The position numbers and the translations under genes are program-made. Shown piece by piece: positions 10,510-20,941 of a stretch of DNA of 64,000 bases (position 1 is the stretch's first letter; every line of letters begins with the position of its first letter). This DNA comes from Meconema thalassinum (taxonomy: Eukaryota; Arthropoda; Insecta; Orthoptera; Tettigoniidae): positions 126,407,346-126,471,345 of the forward strand of contig OX336388.2 of NCBI GenBank assembly GCA_946902985.2, in the 5' to 3' direction. The notes below the pieces were generated by a model. It saw only the letters and a program-made list of their open reading frames with translations. It made no database searches and was not told the DNA's origin.

Positions 10510-11839
10510 CAGGGTGGCGCACGAAATGTCATACACTGGAAATTGTTTATAGAATACTTAATACATAACATATTTAACAAAGAATGCCATTACAAAATTC
10601 ACTGAAATGTGCATGATTATTCAGTATGCGGGACATGTTCAATATGCCCACCTTCTCGGCGTACAACAGCTTCCCGACGAACCTGCATGTTTGTGACCAC
10701 TCTACGACACAATGTCCTCACTCAACCCTTGGAAGAAAGTCACGATGGCCGCTTGCAATTGCAGTACATTTTCTGGTTTCTAGCGGTAGATTGTCTCCTT
10801 CAAATATCCACACAGGAAGAAGTCACACGGATTAATATCGGGGCTATGTGGTGGCCAGATTGAGCCACTCGGAAAACATTCGGGATATCGATGGTACATC
10901 ACACGGGGCCAGAAATGTTCATGCAGGGAGTCCAGAACAACATTTGCTGTGTGCAGACGAGCTCCATCTTGCATGAACCACTGTGTCACTATTGGTAGTC
11001 GTGTTGCAAAGGGTTGTGGAAGGAAACTGTTTTGCAACATGTCCATGTAACGCTCACTGTTGACTGTGTCATTGATAAAGATTGGCCCAATAATTCCATG
11101 ACTGGAAATTGCAGCCCACACACACACTTTCACACCATGACTTTCAACCTCGTGCACAATAGCAGGCCGCTCTTTCGCCCAAAACCGGACATTAAGTTTG
11201 TTCACAGCACCATTGTGATAAACGTGTGCCTCATCACTGAACCATGTGTTGTGCAGTACGGGATCACCTTCATGTAGCAAACTGTACTCACCGTTACTTG
11301 TCTATCGCCGTTAGTTTATGACCTGTTGTCATTTTGTATGGGAATTGGTCAAGCTCAGACTGCAGTATTCTCTGAATTGACCTACAAGAGATGCCGAGCT
11401 GAACACAGGCAGTTCTGGTGGATTTGGAGGGGCTCCGAGCCACAGCCGCTCTCACAGCAGCAATATTATCCGGTGAGCGGACTGGCTTGAGACGGGTTCG
11501 TTTTCTCTCCTTCTGTTTTAAATTGGCTGGCCAGTCTGAACACCGTCTGCCGGCAGGGAGGCCACAGGTACGGAAATGAACTCGAAACCTTTCCGAGTCC
11601 GAGTTACACTCTTTGTGTCTACATAAAACAACACTGTTTTCACCTTCTATTCGCGCGTCAACCTCCCTTTGTCCGCCATGCTGTATAACTGGAAGCCGGT
11701 ACGCATGCGCGACCTGTGCTGCTGTCTGTCGAATCACGCATGAAATAAGGTTTCTGTTCACCAATGGACATGGTTGTGAGCCCAGATTTACACATTTTAT
11801 TAACCATTTTCAATGTATGACATTTCATGTGCCACCCTG
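10510..11839 (-). mobile_element. Tc1/mariner-superfamily element, 1330 bp
   Basis: The termini are inverted repeats of about 45 bp beginning CAGGGTGGCGCACGAAATGT (left) and CAGGGTGGCACATGAAATGT (right, reverse complement). They are flanked by TA on both sides (10508-10509, 11840-11841). A broken transposase fills the minus strand. The length is typical of a complete element, so this is a near full-length but inactivated copy. Confidence 0.9.
10780..11764 (-). pseudogene. Broken Tc1/mariner-like transposase
   Basis: Transposase cuts and pastes its own element in the nucleus. The N-terminal part (11764-11294) has a helix-turn-helix-like block (STRTACVQLGISCRSIQRIL). The catalytic part (11280-10780) contains FSDEAHVYHNGAVNK (first Asp), VWAAISSHGIIGP, FMQDGARLHTA (second Asp) and WPPHSPDINPCDFFL (third Asp), then GYLKETIY. 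The two parts are in different frames with stops between them near 11290, so the copy is dead. Between the second Asp and the SPD Asp there are 42 residues, longer than mariner's 34, partly because of an apparent insertion before IWPPHSP. The subfamily is uncertain. Confidence 0.8.
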
Positions 11840-11841
11840 TA

Positions 11842-12640
11842 GTATATTGATATTTATAACGGTTTGACCAGCGTAAGCTTAAGAAGCGCACGGACGCCAA
11901 GTTTATTTTCGACCTTTTCACTGAAATCGTTGCTGCTTGGCTTCCTTTGATCATACATAAATTATTTTCTACAGAATCTTTCCTCGAGATATCCTTTACA
12001 GAATGGTAAAAACCGCATCAAAATCCATCCAGTGGTTCTCGAGATAACCCGTGACATCCAAGAATCGGGGATTTTTGTCTTATACTAACGAAGTAGAGAT
12101 TGTCGGGGAACACATGCACCAGGCGGTACTATGACGTCACACACCTCAGTGCATCTGGATATATTTCGTCCCGTCACTGTAACGTAACGCCAGACCCCAG
12201 CGTAACGACGAAGTCGACAAGATCATTTAAAATGATAAAAGCTGAAAGTTAATGAATTAATGAGTTAATAAATTAAACCAATGCAACCTTTCATTTAATA
12301 TGTCAGCCCATAAAGTAATAACCGGACTCTGCAAAATGCCGAAAATTGCAAGATCATCATCTTTTGTCGACTACAACCGAGAGTATCTCTAAAATTTTGT
12401 TTAAAAAAAAGCACTGCGTAATCCTATAATGGAATATGCCTTTTCCTTTTATGCATTTTTTTCTGTGCATTCTGTAACATTATCAACCATACTGAAGTGA
12501 TGTTAGATTTTATTCAACCAGAAGAGGTAGTTCTCTCCATCATTAACGTTAATTCCATCAACTCCTGTGAAGAGGAAAGTTAGTTGATAAATGAGTTGTC
12601 ATGTGTACAAGTAGTGTGAGGGAAATGATTCAATATTTTT
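11842..12640. other. Anonymous DNA
   Basis: No gene, terminal repeat or tandem array recognised. Confidence 0.4.
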
Positions 12641-12649
12641 TCCTGGAAC

Positions 12650-12860
12650 AAGATTCGGCAGGGGGATGGGTGTTTTTTACCTTACAAGGGAGAGCTTCTC
12701 TCCAAGAACTCATGGCTAGTGAACCTCCAGCCGGGCTCCTCTCCTTCATCCTTATTGCCAACCTCCCTTGATCAACTCTTGGTCCAACCCCAACAGTATA
12801 ACTATATCGAGAGGCCTAGAGTGTCTTTCAGTTTCCCGCCTTAATTTTCCCAATGATTGG
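12650..12860 (+). repeat. Dispersed repeat G, diverged copy
   Basis: Shares with the other G copies the order GGGCTCCTCTCC, CCAACCTCCCTTGATCAACT, CCAACCCCAACAGTAT, GAGGCCTAGAGTG and CCCGCCTTAATT. It is more diverged than the copies at 9331 and 33457 and lacks a clear 3' tail. Confidence 0.6.
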
Positions 12861-12929
12861 TGCTATCAAACAACTTTACTGAGATAAGGTATAAATAGTA
12901 CCTTCCACCTCATAAAATCCACAGCCGAA

Positions 12930-13745
12930 TAGACCATGACAGAAAAAAGACCACAAGCAGAAATGTCCACCAAACCAAAATGTCCAGAGTTACAAAATGT
13001 CCAGGAATATATGCACCCCGTTCAAAATGACCACAATTAATGATGTCCAGAGTGGCAAAATGACAGGCAATGTTTGCACCTCGTCCAAAATGACCACAAA
13101 TAATGATGTCCAGAGAAACAACCTGTCGGGGAATATTTAAACTTCGTTCAAAATATCCTCAAATATTGATGTTCATTAAGACAGGATTCTTATATTTTTC
13201 AACTCTTTCTTAACTATTCTTTTTTGAAATGATATGTCACATTGGGTTGGTGTGGGTGGCAGCGTTGCATATTCTTCTTGAACTGCACCTCCAGTAATTT
13301 TTGGTTTTTTGATTATTGAAATCGTGCTAATAATTTACAAATTTCCGAAATGAAAGTAGTGGTTTCCCCTTCTGTAAATCAATGATTTCTGGAATATCTG
13401 CCATTTTACGCTAAATTTCAAATGTAAACGTTGCCAGTCAGCCGCACTTAACGCGCCCGACAATTAAGAATGGCGCTGGCTGAGCTGCACCACGCCCAAC
13501 AACTCGCGGACCACCAAGCCACGTGATGTTTTAAGTCCTGGAGGGTTTTCACTTTAGACATTTTGTACTCTGGACATTTCCCACTTTGAACGTTTGGCAC
13601 TCTGGACATTTTGACCTTCAGCCGTTTTGTACTCTTGGACTTTTTGGCATGGGGACCAAAAACCAATGGACCAAAAAACCTGGCCATTCAAGACCTGGAC
13701 CAAAAGGCGAGGACTTCCTTGTACCTGGACATTCTAAGCGTGGAC
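12930..13745. repeat. Foldback-like structure with AATGTCCAGAGT sub-repeats
   Basis: The left side (12930-13170) carries about three direct units of roughly 63 bp with motifs AAAATGTCCAGAGT and AAAATGACCACAA. The right side (13545-13745) carries the same motif in inverted orientation (ACTCTGGACATTT). Together they make long imperfect inverted arms around an unrelated centre. I could not define exact termini or a target duplication. Confidence 0.5.
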
Positions 13746-13749
13746 ATTA

Positions 13750-13967
13750 TGTCTGGTAACCTGAATAGTACGAATGTTGAATGGATTAAAGGGATATTTC
13801 ACATTTGCGAAAAAGGCCCTCATTATAACCCCCCTGGTCAGATATTTCCCATTAATGAACTCGACCGAGAATTTGAATGGTTACATTTCATGTATAAACA
13901 ATTTGGAAGTGATTTGTGCAAAATGACTGAAGTTATCTTGTCCACAAGAAATAATATAAACATTTGA
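13750..13967 (+). CDS. Unidentified open segment, possible exon or transposon fragment
   Basis: This is the distal part of a longer open frame whose earlier part overlaps the foldback arm. Its 72 or so residues look more protein-like than the surroundings (mixed composition; GPHYNPPGQIFPINELDREF, then EWLHFMYKQFGSDLCKM) and end at TGA at 13965. I do not recognise a family, see no clear splice sites or start codon, and it may be chance or a fragment of an unknown element. Confidence 0.2.
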
Positions 13968-14237
13968 ACTGACGATGATTTGGGGGTCTGGAGGATGTGA
14001 AACATGAAGATATGTCGAAATCTTCCAAAAGTCTCAAAATGGTACCCATTTCAACAGGTAAAAACTACCTAAGAAGACCTTCTTTTGTGCTTCTATCCAT
14101 TTTACCTGTTAATAATTATTTGTATATTCCCATATAGGTTAATGACTCAACTAGACAGAGCTCTCTTACCGACAGGGGTGAGAAAGTTGTCGCCAGAAGG
14201 ATGAGCCAGAAGGTGTACTCTGATGGAATCTCATTGT

Positions 14238-14947
14238 CAGTGCTGGATTACCCATTAGGCCCAGGCCTAGGGCCCCCAATTATGTGGGGCCCCCCAAATT
14301 TTATTCCGAAGATTTAAAAAAAAGTATCCAGAACTGAGACAGTTTCAGCCTTATATTAAATTACAATGCCCTTTAAAAACCGAGTTCACTCATTCTGAAC
14401 TTTACGAAATTCTTATTCGAGACAAGCTTGAGTCTGTTTTTCCGAACGTTGAAATTGCTTTCCGCATTTTCCTGACCCTCATGATAACGAATTGATCTGC
14501 GGAGCGCTCGTTTTCAAAATTGAAACGGATCTAAAGTGCGCAAAGAAGTATCATGTCACAAGAATGATTAGACATTCTAAGTTTAATGTCAGATGTTCCG
14601 CGGGAAATTGATTTGATGATATTGTAGAAGATTTCATTGACCAAAAAAAAAAACAGAAAAAAATAATGTTTTATTACATTTTACAGAAGTGAAAAATAGT
14701 ATGATTTGTTAAATTGTTCATCAAATCATCTGAAATGTTTTCAAATAACGATGATCGTTTCAGTTGAAATGTATGTAACTTAGTGCATGATTTAATAAAA
14801 AGTGTATTATTCATCTTGAGAAAAAAACACTCTTGTATATACTTTATTAAATGTACAGGTGCTAGAAAATAAAAATTATTTGAAAAAAATAAAGGGCCCC
14901 CCAAAATCTGAGGGACTTGGGCCTTATTTTAGCTTAATCCGACAGTG
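14238..14947 (+). mobile_element. hAT element remnant, 710 bp
   Basis: A perfect 8-bp target duplication CTCATTGT (14230-14237 and 14948-14955) flanks inverted ends CAGTGCTGGATTA (left) and CACTGTCGGATTA (right, reverse complement), each followed by AGGCCCA-rich sequence. An 8-bp duplication and CA-G-type ends fit hAT. The interior carries the end of a hAT transposase, so this is an internally deleted autonomous element rather than a MITE of unrelated origin. Confidence 0.9.
14325..14630 (+). pseudogene. hAT transposase C-terminal dimerisation domain, broken
   Basis: The frame reads KYPELRQFQPYIKL, HSELYEILIRDKLESVFPNV, AFRIFLTLMITN, then a TGA stop where this family usually has Cys, then SAERSFSKLKRI, another stop, SAQRSIMSQE, a third stop and LDILSLMSDVPREID. 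The block around SAERSFSKLK is the hallmark of the hAT C-terminal dimerisation domain found in ZMYM1/ZBED-like transposases. At least three in-frame stops show it is dead. The catalytic region is deleted. Confidence 0.8.
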
Positions 14948-15157
14948 CTCATTGTGTCCAGCCAGTTTTGTTAGGTAGTGACCCCATGAATATACGACAG
15001 TTTCAAATCTGAAAGTACTAGTATGTAGGCTACTAGCCAAGTGTCTTGGTGAGGTGTACCATACCAACTGACGAGCCCAATGGTACACCAGGGCGAAACA
15101 CTGGCAATTGAATGCCACTAAACTAACCGGATCATTTTACATTTAAAAAAATTGACA

Positions 15158-15387
15158 GTCGCCTCCGTAGCGTAGCGGTCAGCATGGTTTGCTGCCGCCC
15201 CGGAGGTCCTGGGTTCGATTCCCGGCTCTGCCACGAAATTTGAAAAGTGGTATGAGGACTGGAACGGGGTCTACTCAGCCTCGGGTGTTCCAATTGAGTA
15301 GAGGGGGTTCGATTCCCACCTCATCCATCCTCGAAGTGGTTTTCCGTGGTTTCCCACTTCGTCTTCGGGCAAATGCCGGGATGGTAC
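15158..15387 (+). mobile_element. SINE S1 copy 1, 5' part (split by LTR element)
   Basis: A tRNA-derived head carries an A box (TAGCGTAGCGGTCAGC) and B box (GGGTTCGATTCCC), then the family's middle domain with TTTTCCGTGGTTTCCCACTT. It stops at GGGATGGTAC where an LTR begins; its 3' end reappears at 20864-20911. The whole SINE is bounded by the same 13-mer AAAAAAATTGACA at 15145-15157 and 20913-20925, which identifies its own target duplication. Confidence 0.9.
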
Positions 15388-15886
15388 TGCCCCCGTAAAT
15401 TGAATTATACTGAGACCACGGTGGCTGTATTGGCATATGTGAATAAAGTTATGGCCGTCATAGTTGTGACGTGTATATTCATGACGTAGGCACGGATGAC
15501 GCAGACTTCATGCAAGTAGACTGGATGAGTTGAGATTCTTGGTGACGTCATGAGTTTGTTCGAGAAGGATCTGAGATTTACGACGCAGTCGCAGGGAAGC
15601 AAGGAATTGTGCTGAGGAAGAAGTTACGCTATTGCAGGAGAGGTTCGAACCAATGAATGATAGCTTGGAGGGAGACGGAGATTACTGAAATCTACCATAT
15701 TTAATTACTTTTGGCATGCAGAATTGTGGAAATCTATTTTCAGTTATGGCATTGATTTGGAATTTTGAAGAATTTAATTATGAGTTTTTGAAATTTGAAA
15801 ATCCGTCAAGTATAGCCAAAGTTAGAACTTCTAGCAATGACGGAGGAACAAGCTATGGTAGGGATGGATACGCCCCTTGAGAAGTT

Positions 15887-15895
15887 GATAAAAGG
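15887..15895 (+). promoter_or_regulatory. Possible LTR core promoter
   Basis: GATAAAAGG lies about 500 bp into the LTR and is kept in the second LTR copy (within AGTTGATAAAAGG near 41920 on the minus strand). This is a plausible TATA box for the retrotransposon transcript, with a start some 25-30 bp downstream. No other evidence is available. Confidence 0.35.
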
Positions 15896-16559
15896 CCTTG
15901 CACAGCAGAGAGGAAGCTCTCATGGCTCATTTTTCTGATTCTCACATTGTCAGTCTTCGAGTTATTCAGTGAAACAAGTCGTCATTAGCAAGTGTGGTAG
16001 AGCCCACAGCATCGAACAAGCACTGAGCGTGCAGCAGTACAATTTTACGGTTACTGAAACTAGGCGAAGTTGGAGCGCACACATAAACGAGTCTACAAGA
16101 TTATCTATCAAGAGTTAGCTACTACATTTATGCTAATTCAATTGTGCATTACAATATTGAGGCGTGTACGAAAGTTGAACATTTTCACTATTATACTTTG
16201 GAAGATATTCGCATTTTAAGACTGCAGACAAAAGTGATTTTCTCGACACCTGAGAAGCACTTTTATAATACCACATTCTACGCTACGGCTGACACATGTA
16301 TTGCAACCGTGATACTGAAGATTACATTTGGTGATACAACGCTACATTCTACAATGGAACTATATAATCTGGCAGTACTTTCGACTATTATTATAACGGA
16401 AGTGGAGATGGAAGACTAAAACTTTAATGCAATTGGGACATATATCAATGGAGTGAAATAGCAGCATGGAGCTTCGTTAATCGTCATTCTACAAAAGCGA
16501 GCATGTAGTGAACATCCAACTACACTCATGCATCGTAATCCATCGCTGAATTACATCAA

Positions 16560-16904
16560 ATGGCAGTGGAAATATCTTCATACTCCACAATTATGAACAT
16601 TTCTGTGGAAATAATTGCAATAAACTTCATGGCGAATTTCTACCAGAACTTCAGGGAATTTTCAAGAGAGGCCAGGGTGGACCCGGCTCACACAGAAGAG
16701 TTTTGCCAGAAGGATGTCTATCGTCTACACGGAGCAGTGCAATTTCCGGAGGAGGAAGCTGTTCTATTCTCCGAGGGCGCAGGTTCCAGGTTCGAGGTCG
16801 GAGCACATCTTTACGGTGGTGAAATGGAACCAACAGCAGTCTTCTTTGGAAATTTTCCTCTAGAACTTCAATCAACAGATAAGGTAGTCGTGAACGTTTC
16901 TTGA
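16560..16904 (+). CDS. Open frame inside the LTR, function unknown
   Basis: A 114-residue frame starts MAVEISSYSTIMNIS and runs through NFREFSREAR, EEFCQKDVYRLHGAVQFPEE and EMEPTAVFF to VVVNVS. The second LTR encodes the matching frame at 40886-41272 (minus), with many substitutions but no stop or frameshift over this length. I recognise no domain, signal peptide or membrane segment. The opposite strand is also open in both copies (about 74 codons), which weakens the case. It could be an accessory LTR product or a chance frame. Confidence 0.35.
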   Translation: MAVEISSYSTIMNISVEIIAINFMANFYQNFREFSREARVDPAHTEEFCQKDVYRLHGAVQFPEEEAVLFSEGAGSRFEVGAHLYGGEMEPTAVFFGNFPLELQSTDKVVVNVS

Positions 16905-18252
16905 TTTATTTGAGCCATTTAGCGATATCTGAGCAACCATTCTTCCCATATTTTCTGTCCCATATATTTTGCCCCATATTCTTGCTTGATATTTCTGTAC
17001 TCAGTACACTTTGCTGATTTATGCCTTTTTCTACGATTTATTGAGACATTATTATGTCATTGGCATATTTAAATAATTTTGGATCAGTTGAGACTGATAT
17101 TATATATATTCTTTCAGTTATTTGCATATTTTTGTAGTCACGATTTGACTGTAAAGTTAACGATTTTCTAAGGCAAGTTTGAATTCAGACAGCGTGTCAT
17201 ATTATTAAAGTAATTCTATTCAGTAAATTACTTTGACCAATTTTCTGTCATCCTCAAGAAAGAAGAAGGATTAAAAGATTTTAGAGCGTTAAAATCTACT
17301 ACTTTATCGACGATCTTAGAAATACTAGTCGTTTTATGAACATGATTGCAACATAGACATTTATCGTCAATTCTGAAATACCATTGCATTATAGACAATT
17401 TTATGAAATATGAACTTTGAGTACGATTTATTGAGTACACTGTAGTAATGAACATTTGATAGGAGTTTTTCTCAAATGTAGATTGGAACAATAATGTTTG
17501 CAGTCCACAGTCTAATTGTATTCTATTCGACTATTTATGCAGTTTAGATGAACTTTGATTGAAGATAGTATTTTTATACTGCGATACTTTGATGATAGTA
17601 ATCTCAATTTTGATAGACCAGGTAGGCGTGTCTAATCGTATTTGCTATTAAATTTATTTGTGACTGGCAAATTTTTACTTCATATCGCTTCATGAATGAA
17701 ACCCACGAAGGTTAAATATAATAACAGTTTTCGATACAATTGATGAATATAAGAATTTTTAAAGAGGAACTATGGATGTATAATCGTTAGTTCAGTGGAC
17801 GTGTAAAAGTCGCTGATGAATAATGCCCTTTAATAAGTGAAGGAGGTTCCCACAGTAATATTGATCAAGATGATGAATTTATAAGTGGAGGTTTTTTTTG
17901 TGTGTATTGTGGAAGATTTTGATGCCATATATAATGAGATATATGATGAATTATGGGCCAATTTTGGTGCAATTTTGTGCGTTTTGAGCGAGGTATTTCT
18001 CCGCTGAGTGTATTGTTCAGGTCCTTTGAAAATTATTCATGTGAAGTTACTGTTAAAATTAACAAGAGTGTTTAAATAATTTGAGATAAAGATTTTGAAT
18101 GGAGGTTACCGTCACAAATAATAATAATTATTAAATCTTATTAAACCTGAATCTAAAATTTAAATATAACTAACCTTTATTGGTCGATTATATCACCACG
18201 ATTTAAGTAATTATCAACCGAATAAACGTGTGGTTTAATGTATTTCTAATAT

Positions 18253-18580
18253 GAAAAATCCACAGCCTGCTTCCAGTCTCCGACCGGGTCAGGAATGGAA
18301 TGAATGAAGCCCCCATCTAGCGGCGAGGATATGAACTGTGCCGGCTGCCGAGGCCTGACGCACTCCTCTGGGGCAATGATTAAATGAATGACAGATGGAA
18401 TGAAATGATAGTGGAGAGTGTTGCTGGAATGAAATTTTGACAGGGAAAACCGGAGTACCCGGAGAAAAACCTGTCTGCCTCCGTTTTGTCCAGCACAGAT
18501 CTCACATGGAGTGACCGGGATTTGAACCACGGACCCAGCGGTGAGAGGCCGGCGCGCTGCCGCCTAAGCCACGGAGGCTT
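18253..18580 (-). mobile_element. SINE S2 inserted in the LTR
   Basis: On the minus strand the head reads AGCCTCCGTGGCTTAGGCGG (A box) and GTGGTTCAAATCCCGG (B box), giving a tRNA-derived SINE of 328 bp with a tail rich in T on the plus strand (GATTTTTC on its own strand). It is flanked by a perfect 14-bp duplication TGTATTTCTAATAT (18239-18252 and 18581-18594). The other LTR copy lacks it, so it inserted after the LTR. A sister copy lies at 22698-23029. Confidence 0.95.
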
Positions 18581-19656
18581 TGTATTTCTAATATAAATAA
18601 TATAAATAATGTAAATAACTATGTAAATATCTTTAATAATAATTTGAAACGAACGGGATTAATAGAGGCGTGTATAAATTTTTCAATTGTCGTTTGACAA
18701 TGTTATAAACAATTTAAAATGTTATAAATAATTAATGAACATTTTGTTATAAACATTAAGTGTTTTCGTTATTATACTCTAAACAACGCTAGTTCAACAA
18801 TTGGATTATACAATTAAACAAGATTTGGGATTATTAGAGTAATCCATTGATATTTGAACGGAGCATTTAAAAGATTTGCGTGATAATTTTTGAGTTGAGA
18901 TGTGAACATTTAAAGTGTTTTGAAAAGGAGCTAGGCTCTGAGGTAACTAGCATATGCTAACATTGGTTGGACAGGTGTGTCCATTTGACGAAGCAAGCAT
19001 GCGACACGGTGCAGGGTGTATCGCAGGTGGCCAGATAACTGTATGATAGAGGCCAAGGTCATCTACATAGCAGCCTGGCGGTTATAAATAAAATGTGAAG
19101 TTCATGAAAAAGGAAACAAATGCTATATGTCTCGTCCCAGCTCCCTTATCCATTCCAAAGTGCATTGTTGTTATTATTACGTTCTTTTGAGCTAGAGAAA
19201 GCTGAATTTTTGTATGTGAAGTCTACAAGTCCTACAGGAGGACATGGTTGCATTGGCAATGGCTTCTGATTGCCACGTATATTTTGTTGTTAAATTTTGT
19301 TAAATTATTTTTCTCTTTATGTGAAATAAATTATTGTGCAGTTTAAATTTTCTTGTTTCCGACTTGGTTCATTTTAAATATCGTGGTGGAGGTTATTGTG
19401 AGGGCATACTATTAAGTGATCCAGTTGAAAACCCAGACCCGAGATTTAATTGAATAGGTAAGTAAAAGGTAAGTATGAACCCCCGTATATTTTGGTGTGT
19501 TCCACAATAATTTTCTTGTTAACTACTGTGCTCTAATCTCGGTAGTATCTGTCAGTGCCATTTTCATTGATGTAGCTGTGCCGGTGCGATTGATTATTGG
19601 CAATCCGATTGAGGGGGCGGATTTCTGACAGCCTACTATCCGGATTATCGGGGACA

Positions 19657-20863
19657 GTAGGATTGCCACCGCAATTTCGTGGGGCTCGAATAACATTGGA
19701 TTACCAAGTTATCGATGTCTATGGGATTGTGAAGACTCAAATAAAGAGGTTGATTCTTTGTTAGATGTCTTGGCCAATTGTAGAATTTGAGAGTGTGATT
19801 ATATAGGGATTAAATGTTGTGTTGTATTAGGAAAATTACACTCAGAAAAGATCAGATCTTATACAACCTGAGAGAGGTTAAATAGGCTGGAAACTTAAAA
19901 AAATCGCCTATGATCTGGAGTCTTATTTTATTTGACCGGCTTATGACATGTTTAGTCATATTAAAGATAAAATTAAACTATTTGGATTGTAAATGTAAAT
20001 TATTTGTGTTAGGATATTTAAAATGAACCAAAGAAATTTGAACATGTGCTTGAGTTTATTTCAACATGAAGTGTCTACGAAAGTTAATTATAAGGTAATT
20101 ATAAGTTAGATTTAAGACAGAAAATTGCTCAAACATATATATGGTGAAAGATGTTGCTCAGATGGTGTTATCTTGCTCTGTTTGATGTATGTCCCTAACG
20201 CAGTCTATTATTGAAATATTATTGAGATGGCAGATGAGAGTATGAGAAAGATGTTGGAGGAGATGGAAGCTAGAAATGCTAGTCGAATGAAGCAGATGAT
20301 GGAGGAGAATGCTAGTAATTTGTCTATTAGGCTGGATGAAAGTGTGAGGGAGATGGAAGCTAGGAATACTAGTCGAATGGAGGAGAATATGAAAGTTCTT
20401 CAGACCAGTTCTGCAAACTTGGAAAATAATGTGTCGCGTTTACAGACCAGTACCCAGGGAATCCAGAATGCCGTGAGTGACATTCACAAGGATGTCTCAG
20501 ATGTTAAAGTAGATTTATCCAATGTCCATAAAGATGTCTCAGATGTTAAGATTGATGTTTCCAATGTACAGGGAAAAGTTGATTCAGTCCAGAAAGACCT
20601 TACTATGTTGAATCTTGATGTTGCTAATGTCCGGGGTGATATTTCATGTGCTAGAGCAGAAGTAATCGTTGTTAGGAATGATGTTGCTACTGTACAAGAC
20701 AAGGTAGAAGAAGTTCAAAGAGAGATTAGAAATGTTCGAACCGATGTGTCAAACGTTCAAGTAGACATAAATAATATTCATTCTGATGTTAATGATATGC
20801 AAACCGATATCAATAAGATGCAAATAGAAGTTAATACAGTTTTTGTAGACATTGCCAAAGTTC
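19657..20863 (+). mobile_element. Partial internal region of the LTR retrotransposon
   Basis: It starts directly after the LTR end CA. Nearby TCGTGGGGCTCGAAT (about 19677-19691) loosely resembles a tRNA-Pro-type primer binding site. A gag-position open frame follows at 20227. At 20864 the sequence changes abruptly to the 3' end of SINE S1, so the rest of the internal region (protease, RT, integrase), the 3' LTR and part of the SINE are deleted. Confidence 0.7.
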
Positions 20864-20910
20864 CCTCGCTGAGTCCGTGGGTTCCACCAACCTGGAGGGT
20901 AAACGACTAA
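20227..20910 (+). CDS. Gag-position coiled-coil protein, fused to SINE tail
   Basis: The 227-residue frame starts MADESMRKMLEEMEARNASR. From about residue 60 to 212 it is a long series of heptad-like repeats (VSDVKVDLSNVHKDVSDV, then VSNVQGKVDSVQKDL and similar), predicting an extended coiled coil. It lies first after the LTR, the place of gag, and similar coiled-coil N-terminal proteins occur in insect LTR elements; I see no zinc knuckle. The last 15 or so residues (PSLSPWVPPTWRVND) are encoded by the SINE S1 3' end, so the natural C-terminus is missing. Start choice is the first ATG in the open frame. Function as a structural protein is inference. Confidence 0.55.
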   Translation: MADESMRKMLEEMEARNASRMKQMMEENASNLSIRLDESVREMEARNTSRMEENMKVLQTSSANLENNVSRLQTSTQGIQNAVSDIHKDVSDVKVDLSNVHKDVSDVKIDVSNVQGKVDSVQKDLTMLNLDVANVRGDISCARAEVIVVRNDVATVQDKVEEVQREIRNVRTDVSNVQVDINNIHSDVNDMQTDINKMQIEVNTVFVDIAKVPSLSPWVPPTWRVND

Positions 20911-20911
20911 G
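20864..20911 (+). mobile_element. SINE S1 copy 1, 3' end
   Basis: GTTCCCTCGCTGAGTCC through GAGGGTAAACGACTAAG matches the 3' ends of the S1 copies at 38268-38330 and 43160-43205. The A-rich tail and the 13-bp target duplication follow at once. This is the far side of the SINE into which the LTR element inserted. Confidence 0.9.
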
Positions 20912-20941
20912 AAAAAAAATTGACAAAGTGTCTTTATGAGG

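Larger units (their letters stand above)
15388..19656 (+). mobile_element. Very long 5' LTR of a retrotransposon
   Basis: This sequence starts TG and ends CA, and its counterpart at 38529-42420 is a solo LTR with the same ends and a 4-bp duplication GTAC. The left flank here is also GTAC (15384-15387). Length is 4269 bp, or about 3.93 kb without the S2 SINE inserted at 18253. LTRs of this size are unusual. The LTR contains a possible TATA-like box at 15887 and a 114-codon open frame shared with the other copy. Right of the LTR the sequence runs into an internal region. I infer a Gypsy/BEL-type element only loosely, because no pol is present. Confidence 0.85.
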
